NCBI GenBank assembly: GCA_903915035.1 | Contig: CAIWRI010000135.1 | Coordinates: 1-64,000, forward strand | Direction of reading: 5' to 3' | Source of the DNA: an uncultured Nitrosomonadales bacterium | Lineage (GTDB): Bacteria; Pseudomonadota; Gammaproteobacteria; Burkholderiales; Gallionellaceae | Length of the DNA: 64,000 nucleotides | Shown: in pieces, positions 32,132-41,614 of the stretch | Layout: every line of letters starts with the position of its first letter | Position numbering within the stretch: the first letter of the stretch is position 1 | Made by a program: the position numbers and the translations under genes | Notes under the pieces: generated by a model | The model's database searches: none | Told to the model about the DNA's origin: nothing | What the model saw: only the letters and a program-made list of their open reading frames with translations

Positions 32132-32319
32132 TGTGACCTGACTGTTTCAGCGCCGGGCGTTGAAATCAGTAAGTCATCAACGACCGCCATGCTGAACTTG
32201 CTGCACCTAACGTTAAGGTAAGGGTGTCGTTTGCCAGGAAATATCAACTTTTCTATGGCTTGATACACAGGCAAGTCACGCTGTTGCGCTCCGGTTCAGC
32301 TGCGGGTTCGATAGCCGAT

Positions 32320-32603
32320 TTACACCGGAGAATGTGTTTTGAGCCAATCGCGTAGCGCCGCATTCATGCGTGTTTGCCAGCCAGTGCGCGGAAAGCCGAT
32401 AGCACATCTCAATCCAAGCGGATTGCCACTTGTTCCTTCGTTCCAGAACCAGCCGGGCGACCACGTTTGGTGCGATACGAGGCTATCACTGCACCCAATT
32501 CCTCAGCTGTAGCCGGACGGTCATCTTCGTGCTTACCGTCCCAAACAAAATCATTTTCAAGCAGAATGGCACGTATTGCAGTAAGTACTTCATTACGACT
32601 CAT
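32320..32603 (-). pseudogene. brnA: BrnA-type antitoxin with in-frame stop and frameshift
   Basis: MSRNEVLTAIRAILLENDFVWDGKHEDDRPATAEELGAVIASYRTKRGRPAGSGTKEQVAIRLD*DVLSAFRAL / frameshift / GWQTRMNAALRDWLKTHSPV*. Confidence 0.8.
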
Positions 32604-32635
32604 CGTATTCGTTTTCGAGCCAGGCATCGTACACC

Positions 32636-32887
32636 TCATTTATTGCTTGCAGGGCGGAAGCTGATAACGCGCGTTGCACCATCGCGCTCGGTATGAACTA
32701 CCGTCAACACGGCCAGAAAGCCTGGCGCATAAGAAAACGACTGAATACGAGCTTCGCCACAGCGCACTACTTGTACGTCCATTCGGTAACGCGAATCCAG
32801 CACCTCGCTTGCATCTGCGAAGTCGAAGCCATGCTTCCGAATATTCTCATGACATTTGGCTTCATCCCAAATCAATTTCGTTTCCAT
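32636..32887 (-). CDS. brnT: BrnT family toxin, probably C-terminally frameshifted
   Basis: METKLIWDEAKCHENIRKHGFDFADASEVLDSRYRMDV...RVISFRPASNK*; the expected tail continues in another frame (INEVYDAWLENEYDES). Confidence 0.8.
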   Translation of the reverse strand: METKLIWDEAKCHENIRKHGFDFADASEVLDSRYRMDVQVVRCGEARIQSFSYAPGFLAVLTVVHTERDGATRVISFRPASNK

Positions 32888-33024
32888 AAAAATAATTGCA
32901 TATGCGATAACTCTGCTGGTCAACTATTATTTGCATATATACTAAATAAACCATCCGCTCGCTCAGGAGGCTGCCTAACGTTAATTAGGTTGGAATAAGA
33001 TAGCAACGCATGATGCCATGCCTA

Positions 33025-33321
33025 TTAATCATCAAACCGCTCAAGCCAAACACCCGGTTCACGATGCTGATGAAAGAATGAAACCACCAGCAACTCATCT
33101 GGGCTTGGCAGATAAATGAGCGTGTAAGGAAACTTGCGAAAGAGAACCCGACGAAACTCCTCTTCGATGCGCAAATGCCCAAAGGGATTGCGAAGTGCAG
33201 ATGCAACTGCCGCGTCAGCAGCACGAGCGAACTCAAAGCCAAGCCCAAGCGCTTTTGATTCGTACCAAGCCTGCGCTTCCAGAAGCTCTTGTTCTGCCTC
33301 TGGACGGAGCACGACCAACAT
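33025..33321 (-). CDS. RelE/ParE family toxin
   Basis: MLVVLRPEAEQELLEAQAWYESKALGLGFEFARAADAAV...EFRRVLFRKFPYTLIYLPSPDELLVVSFFHQHREPGVWLER. Confidence 0.88.
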   Translation of the reverse strand: MLVVLRPEAEQELLEAQAWYESKALGLGFEFARAADAAVASALRNPFGHLRIEEEFRRVLFRKFPYTLIYLPSPDELLVVSFFHQHREPGVWLERFDD

Positions 33322-33557
33322 CAGGGTTTACTCGGAAATAATTTGGATCGAACCTGTTCCCAAGGGATCGCGGTGGAAGGATCAGCGCGATGTGCGGCAA
33401 CGCGACGATGCAACTCAGCCCTTTGGGTTTGTGATAACCCAACGGCATCCGGTGCATCAGCAGCAATACTGTCCCATATGTCTTCGACGAGCTGGATACG
33501 CTCGGAGACAGAAAGTTTCATGTATTCGGCAGTGACAGTTGGAGTATGCATGGGCAT
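33321..33557 (-). CDS. Addiction module component (antitoxin) paired with the ParE-like toxin
   Basis: EYMKLSVSERIQLVEDIWDSIAADAPDAVGLSQTQRAELHRRVAAHRADPSTAIPWEQVRSKL; stop overlaps the toxin start. Confidence 0.85.
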   Translation of the reverse strand: MPMHTPTVTAEYMKLSVSERIQLVEDIWDSIAADAPDAVGLSQTQRAELHRRVAAHRADPSTAIPWEQVRSKLFPSKP

Positions 33558-33596
33558 AGTATAAATCAAGGCAAACGTTTTAGGTACTGTGGCGAG

Positions 33597-33662
33597 GGCT
33601 AACACCAAACTAACCGGCGCGCGTCACTTTTGCGCACGTCCGAGTTGAGCGCCGGGTTGGGC
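33597..33662 (-). other. attC: attC recombination site (66 bp)
   Basis: Minus strand GCCCAACCCGGCGCTCAACTCGGACGTGCGCAAAAGTGACGCGCGCCGGTTAGTTTGGTGTTAGCC: R'' GCCCAAC, R' GTTAGCC, imperfect inverted arms. Confidence 0.8.
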
Positions 33663-33669
33663 ATCCGTT

Positions 33670-33966
33670 TCATGGCGTTCTTTTGAAACCAGCTTTTATC
33701 CAAACTACTGCACCGAAACAGAACCACAGCACTGCAACCGGGACAAGAGCAGTAGTTAAGAGTCGGCCAAGCATCAATGTGAACTCGAACTTCCCTTGTG
33801 CAACGTAAGCCCACAACCAAAAGATGTGCTGACACACAGCACCCTCACCGTCAAATTGGCAAAACACGTTACTGCTTTGATGTTCATAGCTGACAAATCC
33901 AGCCAAGACGAGAAGCCATGCAACTGTGATTGCAATCATGATGCGAGACCAGCCGGTTAGGTTCAT
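33670..33966 (-). CDS. Small membrane protein, first cassette gene after attI copy 2
   Basis: Start moved to MNLTGWSRIMIAITVAWLLVLAGFVSYEHQSSNVFC..., shortly after the G|TTAGGC junction; three or so hydrophobic segments. Confidence 0.65.
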   Translation of the reverse strand: MNLTGWSRIMIAITVAWLLVLAGFVSYEHQSSNVFCQFDGEGAVCQHIFWLWAYVAQGKFEFTLMLGRLLTTALVPVAVLWFCFGAVVWIKAGFKRTP

Positions 33967-33980
33967 GAGTTTATGCCTAA

Positions 33981-34064
33981 CGTTAAGTAGACAGAACTGT
34001 TCAAATGTATGCAGGAGAGTGTTATGTATAAGCTGTCCTGAAATACTGTAACCTGCTGATTTTA
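33981..34064 (-). other. attI: attI-like site (copy 2), ending at G|TTAGGC junction
   Basis: Inverted homologue of 21855-21933 (AAAATCAGC...CTGTCTACTTAACG); lies between the intI remnant (+) and the cassette array (-). Confidence 0.7.
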
Positions 34065-34118
34065 ATTTAAAAAAGTTATTAAACGTCGTAAATATTCCTG
34101 CCAGCACCTCATGCACCT

Positions 34119-34430
34119 ATGCGTGAACGTATCCGGTTGCTCGCAAAGGATACGCGGGCCAGATTAAGCGCTTTATCTGGTTCTATAGCAAGCGATATGC
34201 GAAAGAGTCGGGTGCGCCGGAAATCGAGGCATATTTATCGCATCCGGCGGGCGATCACGCTATCTGTGTCGACTCAGAATCAGGCGAATAGCGTCTTGCT
34301 GTTTTTATACGGTAGTGGCAATCCAATTGCCGTGGCTGGATAATGTCACACAGGCGAAGATCTCCAGGAGGATATTTTCTTGCATTCGATACAGGTGTAT
34401 ATTCAGCGCATGAAATGAGCCACGATAAGG
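34119..34430 (+). pseudogene. intI: Integron integrase (IntI) N-terminal remnant with several frameshifts
   Basis: Pieces in different frames: IKRFIWFYSKRYAKESGAPEIEAYLSH; VSTQNQANSVLLFLY; QLPWLDNVTQAKISRRI. These match the order of IntI N-domain motifs. Confidence 0.85.
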
Positions 34431-34555
34431 TTATCGGTATTACCGTGCGTAAACTGCACGGTTTTAATTTGCAGAATTTGCATTCCGGCAAAATAAGGGC
34501 GGTGCTCCCCGTTTATACAACCCGGCTCGCTGATTCAACTGACACAAGGAAAAAG

Positions 34556-35932
34556 ATGCAACACATTCCGGCTCAAATTTTTAAAGCCTATGACATACGC
34601 GGCATTGTCGGCAAAACGCTTAACGCCGGCATAGTCGAAGCCATAGGACATGCGATCGGTTCGGAAGCTTGCGCACGCGGACAAACCAGTATCATCATCG
34701 GACGAGACGGGCGTTTGTCCGGACCTGAACTCATCGCAGCACTGGCGCGCGGCATACAAAAAAGCGGCATCAACGTGATTGATATCGGTTGCGTGGCGAC
34801 ACCAATGGCGTATTTCGCCGCCTTTCAGCTCAAAACGAATAGTTGCGTCGTGCTCACCGGCAGCCATAATCCGCCGGATTACAACGGCCTTAAAATCGTA
34901 TTGGGTGGTGAAACACTGTACGGCGAGGCGATACAAGCACTGCGCCAGCGTATCGAACGGGATGATTTGTCGCACGGTGCGGGCAGCTACTCGCAGCAGG
35001 ACATCAGTGCGGCTTATATTGAGCGCATCGCCTCAGATGTTAAACTTTTTCGTCCCATGAAGCTCACCGTCGATTGCGGCAACGGCGTGGCGGGCGCGTA
35101 TGTGGCCAAGCTTTATCGCGCACTTGGCTGTATTGTTGAAGAGTTATATTGCGAAGTGGACGGCAATTTTCCCAACCATCATCCCGATCCGTCCGTGCCT
35201 GAAAATCTGCAAGACCTGATGACAGCTGTAAAGGAGAACGGCAGCGAACTGGGACTGGCCTTCGACGGTGACGGCGACCGTTTGGGTGTGATCACCAGGG
35301 ACGGCAACATCATCTATCCGGATCGCCTGCTGATGCTGTTTGCCGCTGATTTACTGAGCCGCGAGCCGGGTAGTGAAATCATCTTCGACATCAAGTCCAC
35401 CCGTAATTTGTTTGGCTGGATACGCAAGCGCAGTGGCATACCGACTATCTGGAAGACCGGTCATTCGTTGATCAAGGCCAAAATGAAAGAGACCGGTGCA
35501 AAGCTTGCAGGTGAGATGACCGGCCATGTGTTTTTTGCAGAACGCTGGTATGGGTTCGATGACGGGCTGTATGCCGGTGCACGGCTGCTGGAAATTTTAA
35601 GCCGCGTTGCGGATCCTTCTGCCACACTTAATGCCCTGCCCGATGCGTTCTGCACGCCTGAATTGCACATCAAAACACAGGAGGGCGAAAACCATACGCT
35701 GCTGGAAAAACTGCTGCGAATGGCAGATTTCAGCGATGCGACAGAGATCATCACGATAGATGGCTTGCGGGTGGAATATGCAGACGGATTTGGACTTGTG
35801 CGAGCCTCCAACACCACCCCTGCCATCGTGCTGCGCTTTGAAGGCGACACGCAAATCGCACTCGCACGTATTCAAAAGGACTTTCGCCAACTATTCACGC
35901 TGGCCGCACCACACCTGCACATGCCGTTCTGA
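34556..35932 (+). CDS. Phosphomannomutase/phosphoglucomutase
   Basis: MQHIPAQIFKAYDIRGIVGKTLN; VVLTGSHNPPDYNGLKIVLGG; LAFDGDGDRLGVI; AGEMTGHVFF. Start at internal Met 34556. Confidence 0.95.
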   Translation: MQHIPAQIFKAYDIRGIVGKTLNAGIVEAIGHAIGSEACARGQTSIIIGRDGRLSGPELIAALARGIQKSGINVIDIGCVATPMAYFAAFQLKTNSCVVLTGSHNPPDYNGLKIVLGGETLYGEAIQALRQRIERDDLSHGAGSYSQQDISAAYIERIASDVKLFRPMKLTVDCGNGVAGAYVAKLYRALGCIVEELYCEVDGNFPNHHPDPSVPENLQDLMTAVKENGSELGLAFDGDGDRLGVITRDGNIIYPDRLLMLFAADLLSREPGSEIIFDIKSTRNLFGWIRKRSGIPTIWKTGHSLIKAKMKETGAKLAGEMTGHVFFAERWYGFDDGLYAGARLLEILSRVADPSATLNALPDAFCTPELHIKTQEGENHTLLEKLLRMADFSDATEIITIDGLRVEYADGFGLVRASNTTPAIVLRFEGDTQIALARIQKDFRQLFTLAAPHLHMPF

Positions 35933-36015
35933 ACCTGCCGGCAAGAATATAAAGCATCACCGGCCGCCACTTCCGTAGCAGCCGGTTTGCGGCTATCGCC
36001 AGATAAAATTCCAGA

Positions 36016-38640
36016 CTACAAAAGCTTGCTTTCTACCCAGGCGGTCACCGTAGCCAAAGCCTGCGCCAGATGCTCAGGCTGCGTACCACCCGCCTGTGCC
36101 ATATCCGGACGACCGCCGCCCTTACCGCCTACCTGCAGGGCTACCATATTGACCAGTTCTCCGGCTTTTACCTTACGGGTTTGATCCGCAGTGACTCCGG
36201 CAATCAGCGCCACTTTGCCATCGGTCACTGACGCTAACAAAATCACCGCAGATTTAAGTTTGTCTTTTAACTTATCCAGCGTCTCGCGCAAAATAGCCGC
36301 ATCCGCCCCCGGCAACAAGGCGGCTAATACTTTAACACCGCCTATATCCTGCGCCTGCCCCAGTAATTCATCGCCTTGCGCCGAAGCCAGTTTTGATTTG
36401 AGCGCGGCCAATTCCTTTTCAAGCAGCTTTTGATGCTCCAGTAACTGAACTATGCGCGCGGCAGCTTCATGCGGCTGCGCCTTCACCGCATCAGCCACTG
36501 CCCGCAGTTGCCGTTCCTGACTCTGAATCAGCGCCAGTGCACCAACGCCTGTCACCGCTTCGACGCGGCGCACACCTGCCGCGACACCGCTTTCAGTCAG
36601 TATCTTGAACAGTCCGATGTCACCGGTGCGTTTGACGTGCGTCCCCCCGCACAATTCGATAGATGAACCGATGTTCAGCACGCGCACCTGATCGCCGTAT
36701 TTCTCACCGAACAGCATCATCGCGCCGGTCTGTTGTGCTTCTTCTATGCCCATTGAGCGTGACTGAGTGGCTGCATTTGTTAATATCTCGGCATTGACGA
36801 TGGCTTCAACCTTGAGAATCTCGCTGTCCGTCATCGGCTGGCTATGCACAAAGTCAAAACGCGTCTTGTCAGGATCAACCTGCGATCCTTTTTGCTGCAC
36901 ATGCGCACCCAACACCTCACGCAACGCCTTGTGCATCAGATGCGTGACCGAGTGATTACGCTCCGTGGCCTGCCTGGCCGCCACATCCACTTTCGCAGCA
37001 ACACCGTTGCCCACGGCAAGCTTGCCGGTAGTTAGCACACCATGATGACCGAATACGGCTGCCTGAATCTTTTGTGTGTCTTCCACCGCGAAAATGCCAT
37101 GCACGCTGCGTAGCTCGCCACAGTCGCCTGTCTGCCCGCCTGATTCGGCATAGAACGGCGTATCATCCAGCACCACTACGCCGCTATCGCCTTCCTTCAG
37201 CTCATTGACTGACACGCCATCCTTGTACAGCGCCAAGACGCACCCCTTATGTTCCAGCATTTCATAGCCATGAAAATTGCTTACAGGGCCGCTATATTCC
37301 AGATTCGCTGACATCTTAAACTTGCCGGCAGCGCGTGCCTGTTGCTTTTGCTGCGCCATTGCCGCATCGAAGGCGGCAAAATCGACCGTCACGCTATGTT
37401 CGCGACACACATCTGCCGTCAGATCGACCGGAAAACCGAAGGTATCGTGTAATTTGAAGGCAGTCACGCCGTTGAATACCTTATTGCCGGCGTGCGCCAT
37501 CACCGCCAGCTCCGCATCAAGTATCGCCATGCCATTTTCGATGGTGGCGAAAAAGCGTTCTTCTTCGAGCTTGAGTATGCCTTTGATGTGCACCTGTTCA
37601 GCAATCAGTTCAGGGAAAGCCGCCCCCATCTGCTCAACCAGATCAGGCACCATGTGATAGAAAAAAGCCTCTCTTGCGCCCAGTTTGTAGCCGTGACGGA
37701 TCGCGCGGCGAATGATACGGCGCAGCACAAAACCGCGACCTTCATTGCCGGGAATGACGCCATCAGCGAGCAGAAACGAGCAGGCCCGAATATGGTCAGC
37801 CAGCACCTTGAGCGAGGGAGAATCCAGGTCGGAACAATTCGTCTCTCTGGCCGCAGCGGCAATCAGCGCGACAAACAGATCAATCTCATAGTTGGCGTGC
37901 ACATGCTGCAGTACCGCCGAGATGCGCTCAAGCCCCATGCCGGTATCAACGGAAGGTTTGGGCAAGGGATGCATCACGCCGGCCTCATCGCGGTTGAATT
38001 GCATAAACACGTTGTTCCAGATTTCGATATAACGATCACCATCTTCTTCAGGAGTGCCCGGCAAGCCGCCCGGGATATGCTCGCCGTGATCGTAAAAAAT
38101 CTCGGTACAAGGACCGCAAGGGCCGGTATCGCCCATCATCCAGAAATTGTCCGACGCGTAGGGTGCACCCTTGTTGTCGCCGATGCGGATCACCCGGGAA
38201 GCATCCAGCCCCATTTCCTGAGTCCAGATATCATAGGCTTCATCATCCTCGGCATAGACCGTCACATAGAGCTTATTTTTGGGTAGTTTATATACTTCAG
38301 TCAGCAACTCCCAGGCAAAGGCGATCGCATCGCGCTTGAAATAATCACCGAAGCTAAAGTTGCCCAGCATTTCAAAAAAAGTATGATGGCGCGCGGTATA
38401 ACCAACATTTTCCAGATCATTGTGCTTGCCGCCTGCCCGAACGCACTTTTGTGAAGAAGTTGCGCGAGTATAGGGACGCTTGTCGAACCCTAAAAACACA
38501 TCCTTGAACTGATTCATCCCCGCATTGGTGAACAGCAGCGTCGGATCATCCGCTGGCACCAGTGAACTGGAAGCGACGATGGTGTGGCCTTTTGAGGCGA
38601 AAAAATCGAGGAACTGCTGGCGTATTTCACTGCTTTTCAT
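36016..38640 (-). CDS. alaS: Alanyl-tRNA synthetase
   Basis: [51 protein letters not shown]; 874 aa. Confidence 0.98.
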   Translation of the reverse strand: MKSSEIRQQFLDFFASKGHTIVASSSLVPADDPTLLFTNAGMNQFKDVFLGFDKRPYTRATSSQKCVRAGGKHNDLENVGYTARHHTFFEMLGNFSFGDYFKRDAIAFAWELLTEVYKLPKNKLYVTVYAEDDEAYDIWTQEMGLDASRVIRIGDNKGAPYASDNFWMMGDTGPCGPCTEIFYDHGEHIPGGLPGTPEEDGDRYIEIWNNVFMQFNRDEAGVMHPLPKPSVDTGMGLERISAVLQHVHANYEIDLFVALIAAAARETNCSDLDSPSLKVLADHIRACSFLLADGVIPGNEGRGFVLRRIIRRAIRHGYKLGAREAFFYHMVPDLVEQMGAAFPELIAEQVHIKGILKLEEERFFATIENGMAILDAELAVMAHAGNKVFNGVTAFKLHDTFGFPVDLTADVCREHSVTVDFAAFDAAMAQQKQQARAAGKFKMSANLEYSGPVSNFHGYEMLEHKGCVLALYKDGVSVNELKEGDSGVVVLDDTPFYAESGGQTGDCGELRSVHGIFAVEDTQKIQAAVFGHHGVLTTGKLAVGNGVAAKVDVAARQATERNHSVTHLMHKALREVLGAHVQQKGSQVDPDKTRFDFVHSQPMTDSEILKVEAIVNAEILTNAATQSRSMGIEEAQQTGAMMLFGEKYGDQVRVLNIGSSIELCGGTHVKRTGDIGLFKILTESGVAAGVRRVEAVTGVGALALIQSQERQLRAVADAVKAQPHEAAARIVQLLEHQKLLEKELAALKSKLASAQGDELLGQAQDIGGVKVLAALLPGADAAILRETLDKLKDKLKSAVILLASVTDGKVALIAGVTADQTRKVKAGELVNMVALQVGGKGGGRPDMAQAGGTQPEHLAQALATVTAWVESKLL

Positions 38641-38800
38641 GTTTGGTATCCATCTGGTTGATACTGGCGGCTAAGCACGCCGGACTAGGCTCGTATCATA
38701 CCATCCGACGCACTGAGCAAGCCACATCCCCGGGAAAAACACCGTGATTAACGTAAGGAAAAGCAGTTTGTCCTACATGACAGAAATCCTTTGCATACAG

Positions 38801-38853
38801 GCCTAACGAAGTAAGGGACTGCCCGAATACACATTTGCGCACTTCCGTTGAAC
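38801..38853 (-). other. attC-like sequence (candidate)
   Basis: Minus strand GTTCAACGGAAGTGCGCAAATGTGTATTCGGGCAGTCCCTTACTTCGTTAGGC; AACGGAAGT versus complementary arm AACGAAGT (one extra base). Confidence 0.45.
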
Positions 38854-38873
38854 CGTAAGGATAGCCAGCACTT

Positions 38874-39356
38874 TCACGGCGACTTATGGGTGAGTAAGGC
38901 AACGAGACCAGTAACTGCACCGATAACGCCTGTGAAGCCGGAGAGCCAGACGAGCCAGTGTGCACGCGCTTCATGTCGAGCTTTTTCTTCACGACGAATC
39001 TCCTCCCTCAACGCAGAAAATCCGCTGGTTGTTAAATACCATCGGTATGTATATTGACCTTCATACCAGTGTTCAGATTCGGTCTTGTCATCGTTGTATC
39101 TGTGCGGAACGGGTACACGAAGTCGGCGCGCCTTGGCGAGTATATTTTTGGTTAGGTGCGAGTCTTCTTCTTCATCAAGTAGATCAATCTCGAACCGATG
39201 ATCACATCCCAAAGATTCAACTTTAACATTATCTTTCAACTTTCGCGCAGCCGTAATATCCTTACCGTATGCACGATCAAGCAACGAGCGTTGCCACGCA
39301 AGGCGCGTTTCTGTCGAAATGGGTAGATTCGAGACTAGACATAGTATAAATGGCAT
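38874..39356 (-). CDS. Hypothetical protein with C-terminal TM segment
   Basis: 160 aa ORF ending ...EARAHWLVWLSGFTGVIGAVTGLVALLTHKSP. Confidence 0.6.
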   Translation of the reverse strand: MPFILCLVSNLPISTETRLAWQRSLLDRAYGKDITAARKLKDNVKVESLGCDHRFEIDLLDEEEDSHLTKNILAKARRLRVPVPHRYNDDKTESEHWYEGQYTYRWYLTTSGFSALREEIRREEKARHEARAHWLVWLSGFTGVIGAVTGLVALLTHKSP

Positions 39357-39383
39357 GAGAATCAGCTCTGTTGCAATGTTATG

Positions 39384-39875
39384 CTAGTGTATATTTGCAG
39401 ACAGGAGGTTTAGCGCTACTAGACAACCGACAACGACAATAGCCAGAAAAATCCGATTTAAGAATCGGTAAATTTTTTGCACACTTTCGACGCTTGTCTC
39501 GTGATTGACAGATGAATTTGAACTAGTGGGTAGCGATGAGTCTCGGAGCTGATGAAATACTGTTTGTATTAAATTTTGATTGTTGCAGGATATTGCGTTA
39601 ATTAGTTCATCAAGTTTGTCAGTCACCAAGGTGTTGGCGATTGGAATATCTTCCTTCTTTTGTTGATCACTTTCCTGAGACGACTGTGACGCTGTTTTAT
39701 ATATCACGGTCAAGCATATTGATTCCGCAGTTACAGTGGATTCCTTTTCAACATCCCAAATGGTTTCACCCGTAACATGCCTATAACTAACACTGCTTTC
39801 GCCTGCTAGATAGGCTTGAATATTAGTGGAAAAGGTTAAGTAAATTGATACCTGCTCTAAATTTATTCTGAACAA
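39384..39875 (-). CDS. Hypothetical protein with C-terminal TM segment
   Basis: 163 aa ORF ending IYRFLNRIFLAIVVVGCLVALNLLSANIH. Confidence 0.55.
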   Translation of the reverse strand: MFRINLEQVSIYLTFSTNIQAYLAGESSVSYRHVTGETIWDVEKESTVTAESICLTVIYKTASQSSQESDQQKKEDIPIANTLVTDKLDELINAISCNNQNLIQTVFHQLRDSSLPTSSNSSVNHETSVESVQKIYRFLNRIFLAIVVVGCLVALNLLSANIH

Positions 39876-39878
39876 ATT

Positions 39879-40157
39879 CTAGAAGATAGTTGTTGGCAAA
39901 TATGCATTAACAGAAAAGATATGGGGTTCATTCTTGGTTCTTTCTCCGTAAGAAATCTTTCCTTGATATATTTTACTGCTATCATCTCCAATTTCAAAAA
40001 ACGTCACATCCCCTGTTGCTAATTGACCATTATTTTTGATCTCAACGGTATATCCTGACGCAACTTTAGAGGCAAACATAAAACGCTGCATCGACTTGTC
40101 TTTGGTTGCTGAGTAAAAATATCGTTTATCTGTGAGTTCAAAAGTAAATTTTGCCAT
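39879..40157 (-). CDS. Hypothetical protein (92 aa)
   Basis: MAKFTFELTDKRYFYSATKDKSMQRFMFASKVASGYTVEIKNNGQ..., preceded by aggaag. Confidence 0.6.
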   Translation of the reverse strand: MAKFTFELTDKRYFYSATKDKSMQRFMFASKVASGYTVEIKNNGQLATGDVTFFEIGDDSSKIYQGKISYGERTKNEPHIFSVNAYLPTTIF

Positions 40158-40652
40158 AATGCTTCCTATTTATTTGCATTTTATGCTCCAAAGCCACCAC
40201 TCCAAACCTTCCACACATAACGCTTTAAAAGCGCCCCCTTAATGGTACGCACGATAGTCTGATAATGCACGATGCCGCTGGGAAAATTCAGTCCGATTAT
40301 TTACCAATATAGCAGTTGGTCATCGAATGTATACTCGATGCGTTCGAGTCCCTGCGCAGTGATTTGTACAGCAAGCGTTGCTGCCTGCCAAATTATCAAC
40401 TTGAGTTATGATTCGTGTATCCGATATTGGCACAAACTTGCCAGTGGCGACTGCCTGCTTTCGAACTGATAATCCTACACCCAACAAGCTTTTATCCCTC
40501 GCTACCATTACACTTTTCAGCCCAACCATGTATTGCACATAAAGGGGCATCATATTTCTGTGTTGGTCAACCTTGGCATACACAAACCTACATAATTTAG
40601 AGATGTCGAAGAGGCCTAGCTTTCTACCTCAGAATACACTTAGCTTCATAAA

Positions 40653-40907
40653 TCAGGCCGCCAGCAATTGATTACGTGTTCTGTCACCGATACCCAACAA
40701 CAAATTTTCGACGCTAATATCTTCGTCAAGCTGATCCCAGTGCAGTCCACTACCGCCTCCGCTGATTTCATACTGTTCACGTTGCGCAGCTTGGGCATTC
40801 AATAATCGAGGAAAGTAAGCCAACGGCACACCCAACTTGCGTCCATCAACGAAGTCCACCCACATCGTGTTCGCATCGAAACTCACTGCATTAGCTAAAG
40901 AACTCAT
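40653..40907 (-). CDS. DUF2442 domain protein
   Basis: VSFDANTMWVDFVDGRKLGVPLAYFPRLLNAQAAQREQYEISGGGSGLHWDQLDEDISVENLLLG. Confidence 0.88.
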   Translation of the reverse strand: MSSLANAVSFDANTMWVDFVDGRKLGVPLAYFPRLLNAQAAQREQYEISGGGSGLHWDQLDEDISVENLLLGIGDRTRNQLLAA

Positions 40908-41132
40908 ACCATGTCCTTTCTATCAATTGACGGTTATCTACAATTACTTTTGTAAGCTCATTCAATTCCTGACTGTTTAGCCCGTAGCTTTCCGATACAC
41001 GAACTTGCGGTTCAAGCCAAAATTTCGCGCTCGAACCTGATTTTCACACATGAACGGTAGAGGTTCTCTCGGATTACCCTCGTTCGAAAAGAAGAAAAAC
41101 GTGTAGCCCTTAAAACGTAAAACAACAGGCAT
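40891..41132 (-). pseudogene. DUF4160 domain protein, frameshifted
   Basis: MPVVLRFKGYTFFFFSNEGNPREPL then, in another frame, KFWLEPQVRVSESYGLNSQELNELTKVIVDNRQLIERTWYEFFS*. Confidence 0.8.
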
Positions 41133-41134
41133 TA

Positions 41135-41614
41135 TCAGTCCTCCACATCAGACGATTGCAGCACTTTGAATATCACGTCAAAGCCGAAGCCCCGCGACTG
41201 CAAGAAGCGCATCTGGCGTGCTTTCTCCTTTGCGTCAACAGCTATTGTGCCGAACTTTCGCTGCCATACGCTGCGTGCCGCCTCCAGCTCGCTATCTTTT
41301 AATTCAGGCAAGGCCTGTTCGATTAATTCCTCGCCCATGCCCTTCTCGCGCATTTCACGGGTAATACGCTGTATACCGAAGCGGGATCGCCTGGCATGCA
41401 ACAGTTGCGTTGCGGCGCGTTCATCAGACAGATAACCGCTTTCAGTCAGCTCATTGAGCAAGGCCTCCAGATCGACCCGTTGCAACTGCTCGAAATCATC
41501 TTCAACTTGCACATAGGGACGTAATTTGGCTGCCAGCTCCGCCCGGCTATATTCGCGGCGGGCCAGATATTGCAAGGCTCGCCCGCGAAGACTCAGCTCA
41601 GGGCTTTTCTTCAC
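41135..41614 (-). CDS. recX: Regulatory protein RecX
   Basis: [44 protein letters not shown]; downstream of recA. Confidence 0.94.
   Translation of the reverse strand: MKKSPELSLRGRALQYLARREYSRAELAAKLRPYVQVEDDFEQLQRVDLEALLNELTESGYLSDERAATQLLHARRSRFGIQRITREMREKGMGEELIEQALPELKDSELEAARSVWQRKFGTIAVDAKEKARQMRFLQSRGFGFDVIFKVLQSSDVED

Noticed and set aside
37492-38286. 264-aa plus-strand ORF
   Set aside because: Antisense to alaS; no domain signal.
40190-40225. Definite attC at CACATAACGCTTTAAAAGCGCCCCC
   Set aside because: It resembles an attC 3' end, but no matching R''/L'' arm was found upstream; kept only as supporting hint for the 38.8-41.1 kb island.
40320-40583. 87-aa minus-strand ORF
   Set aside because: No domain recognised and no upstream SD; left unannotated.
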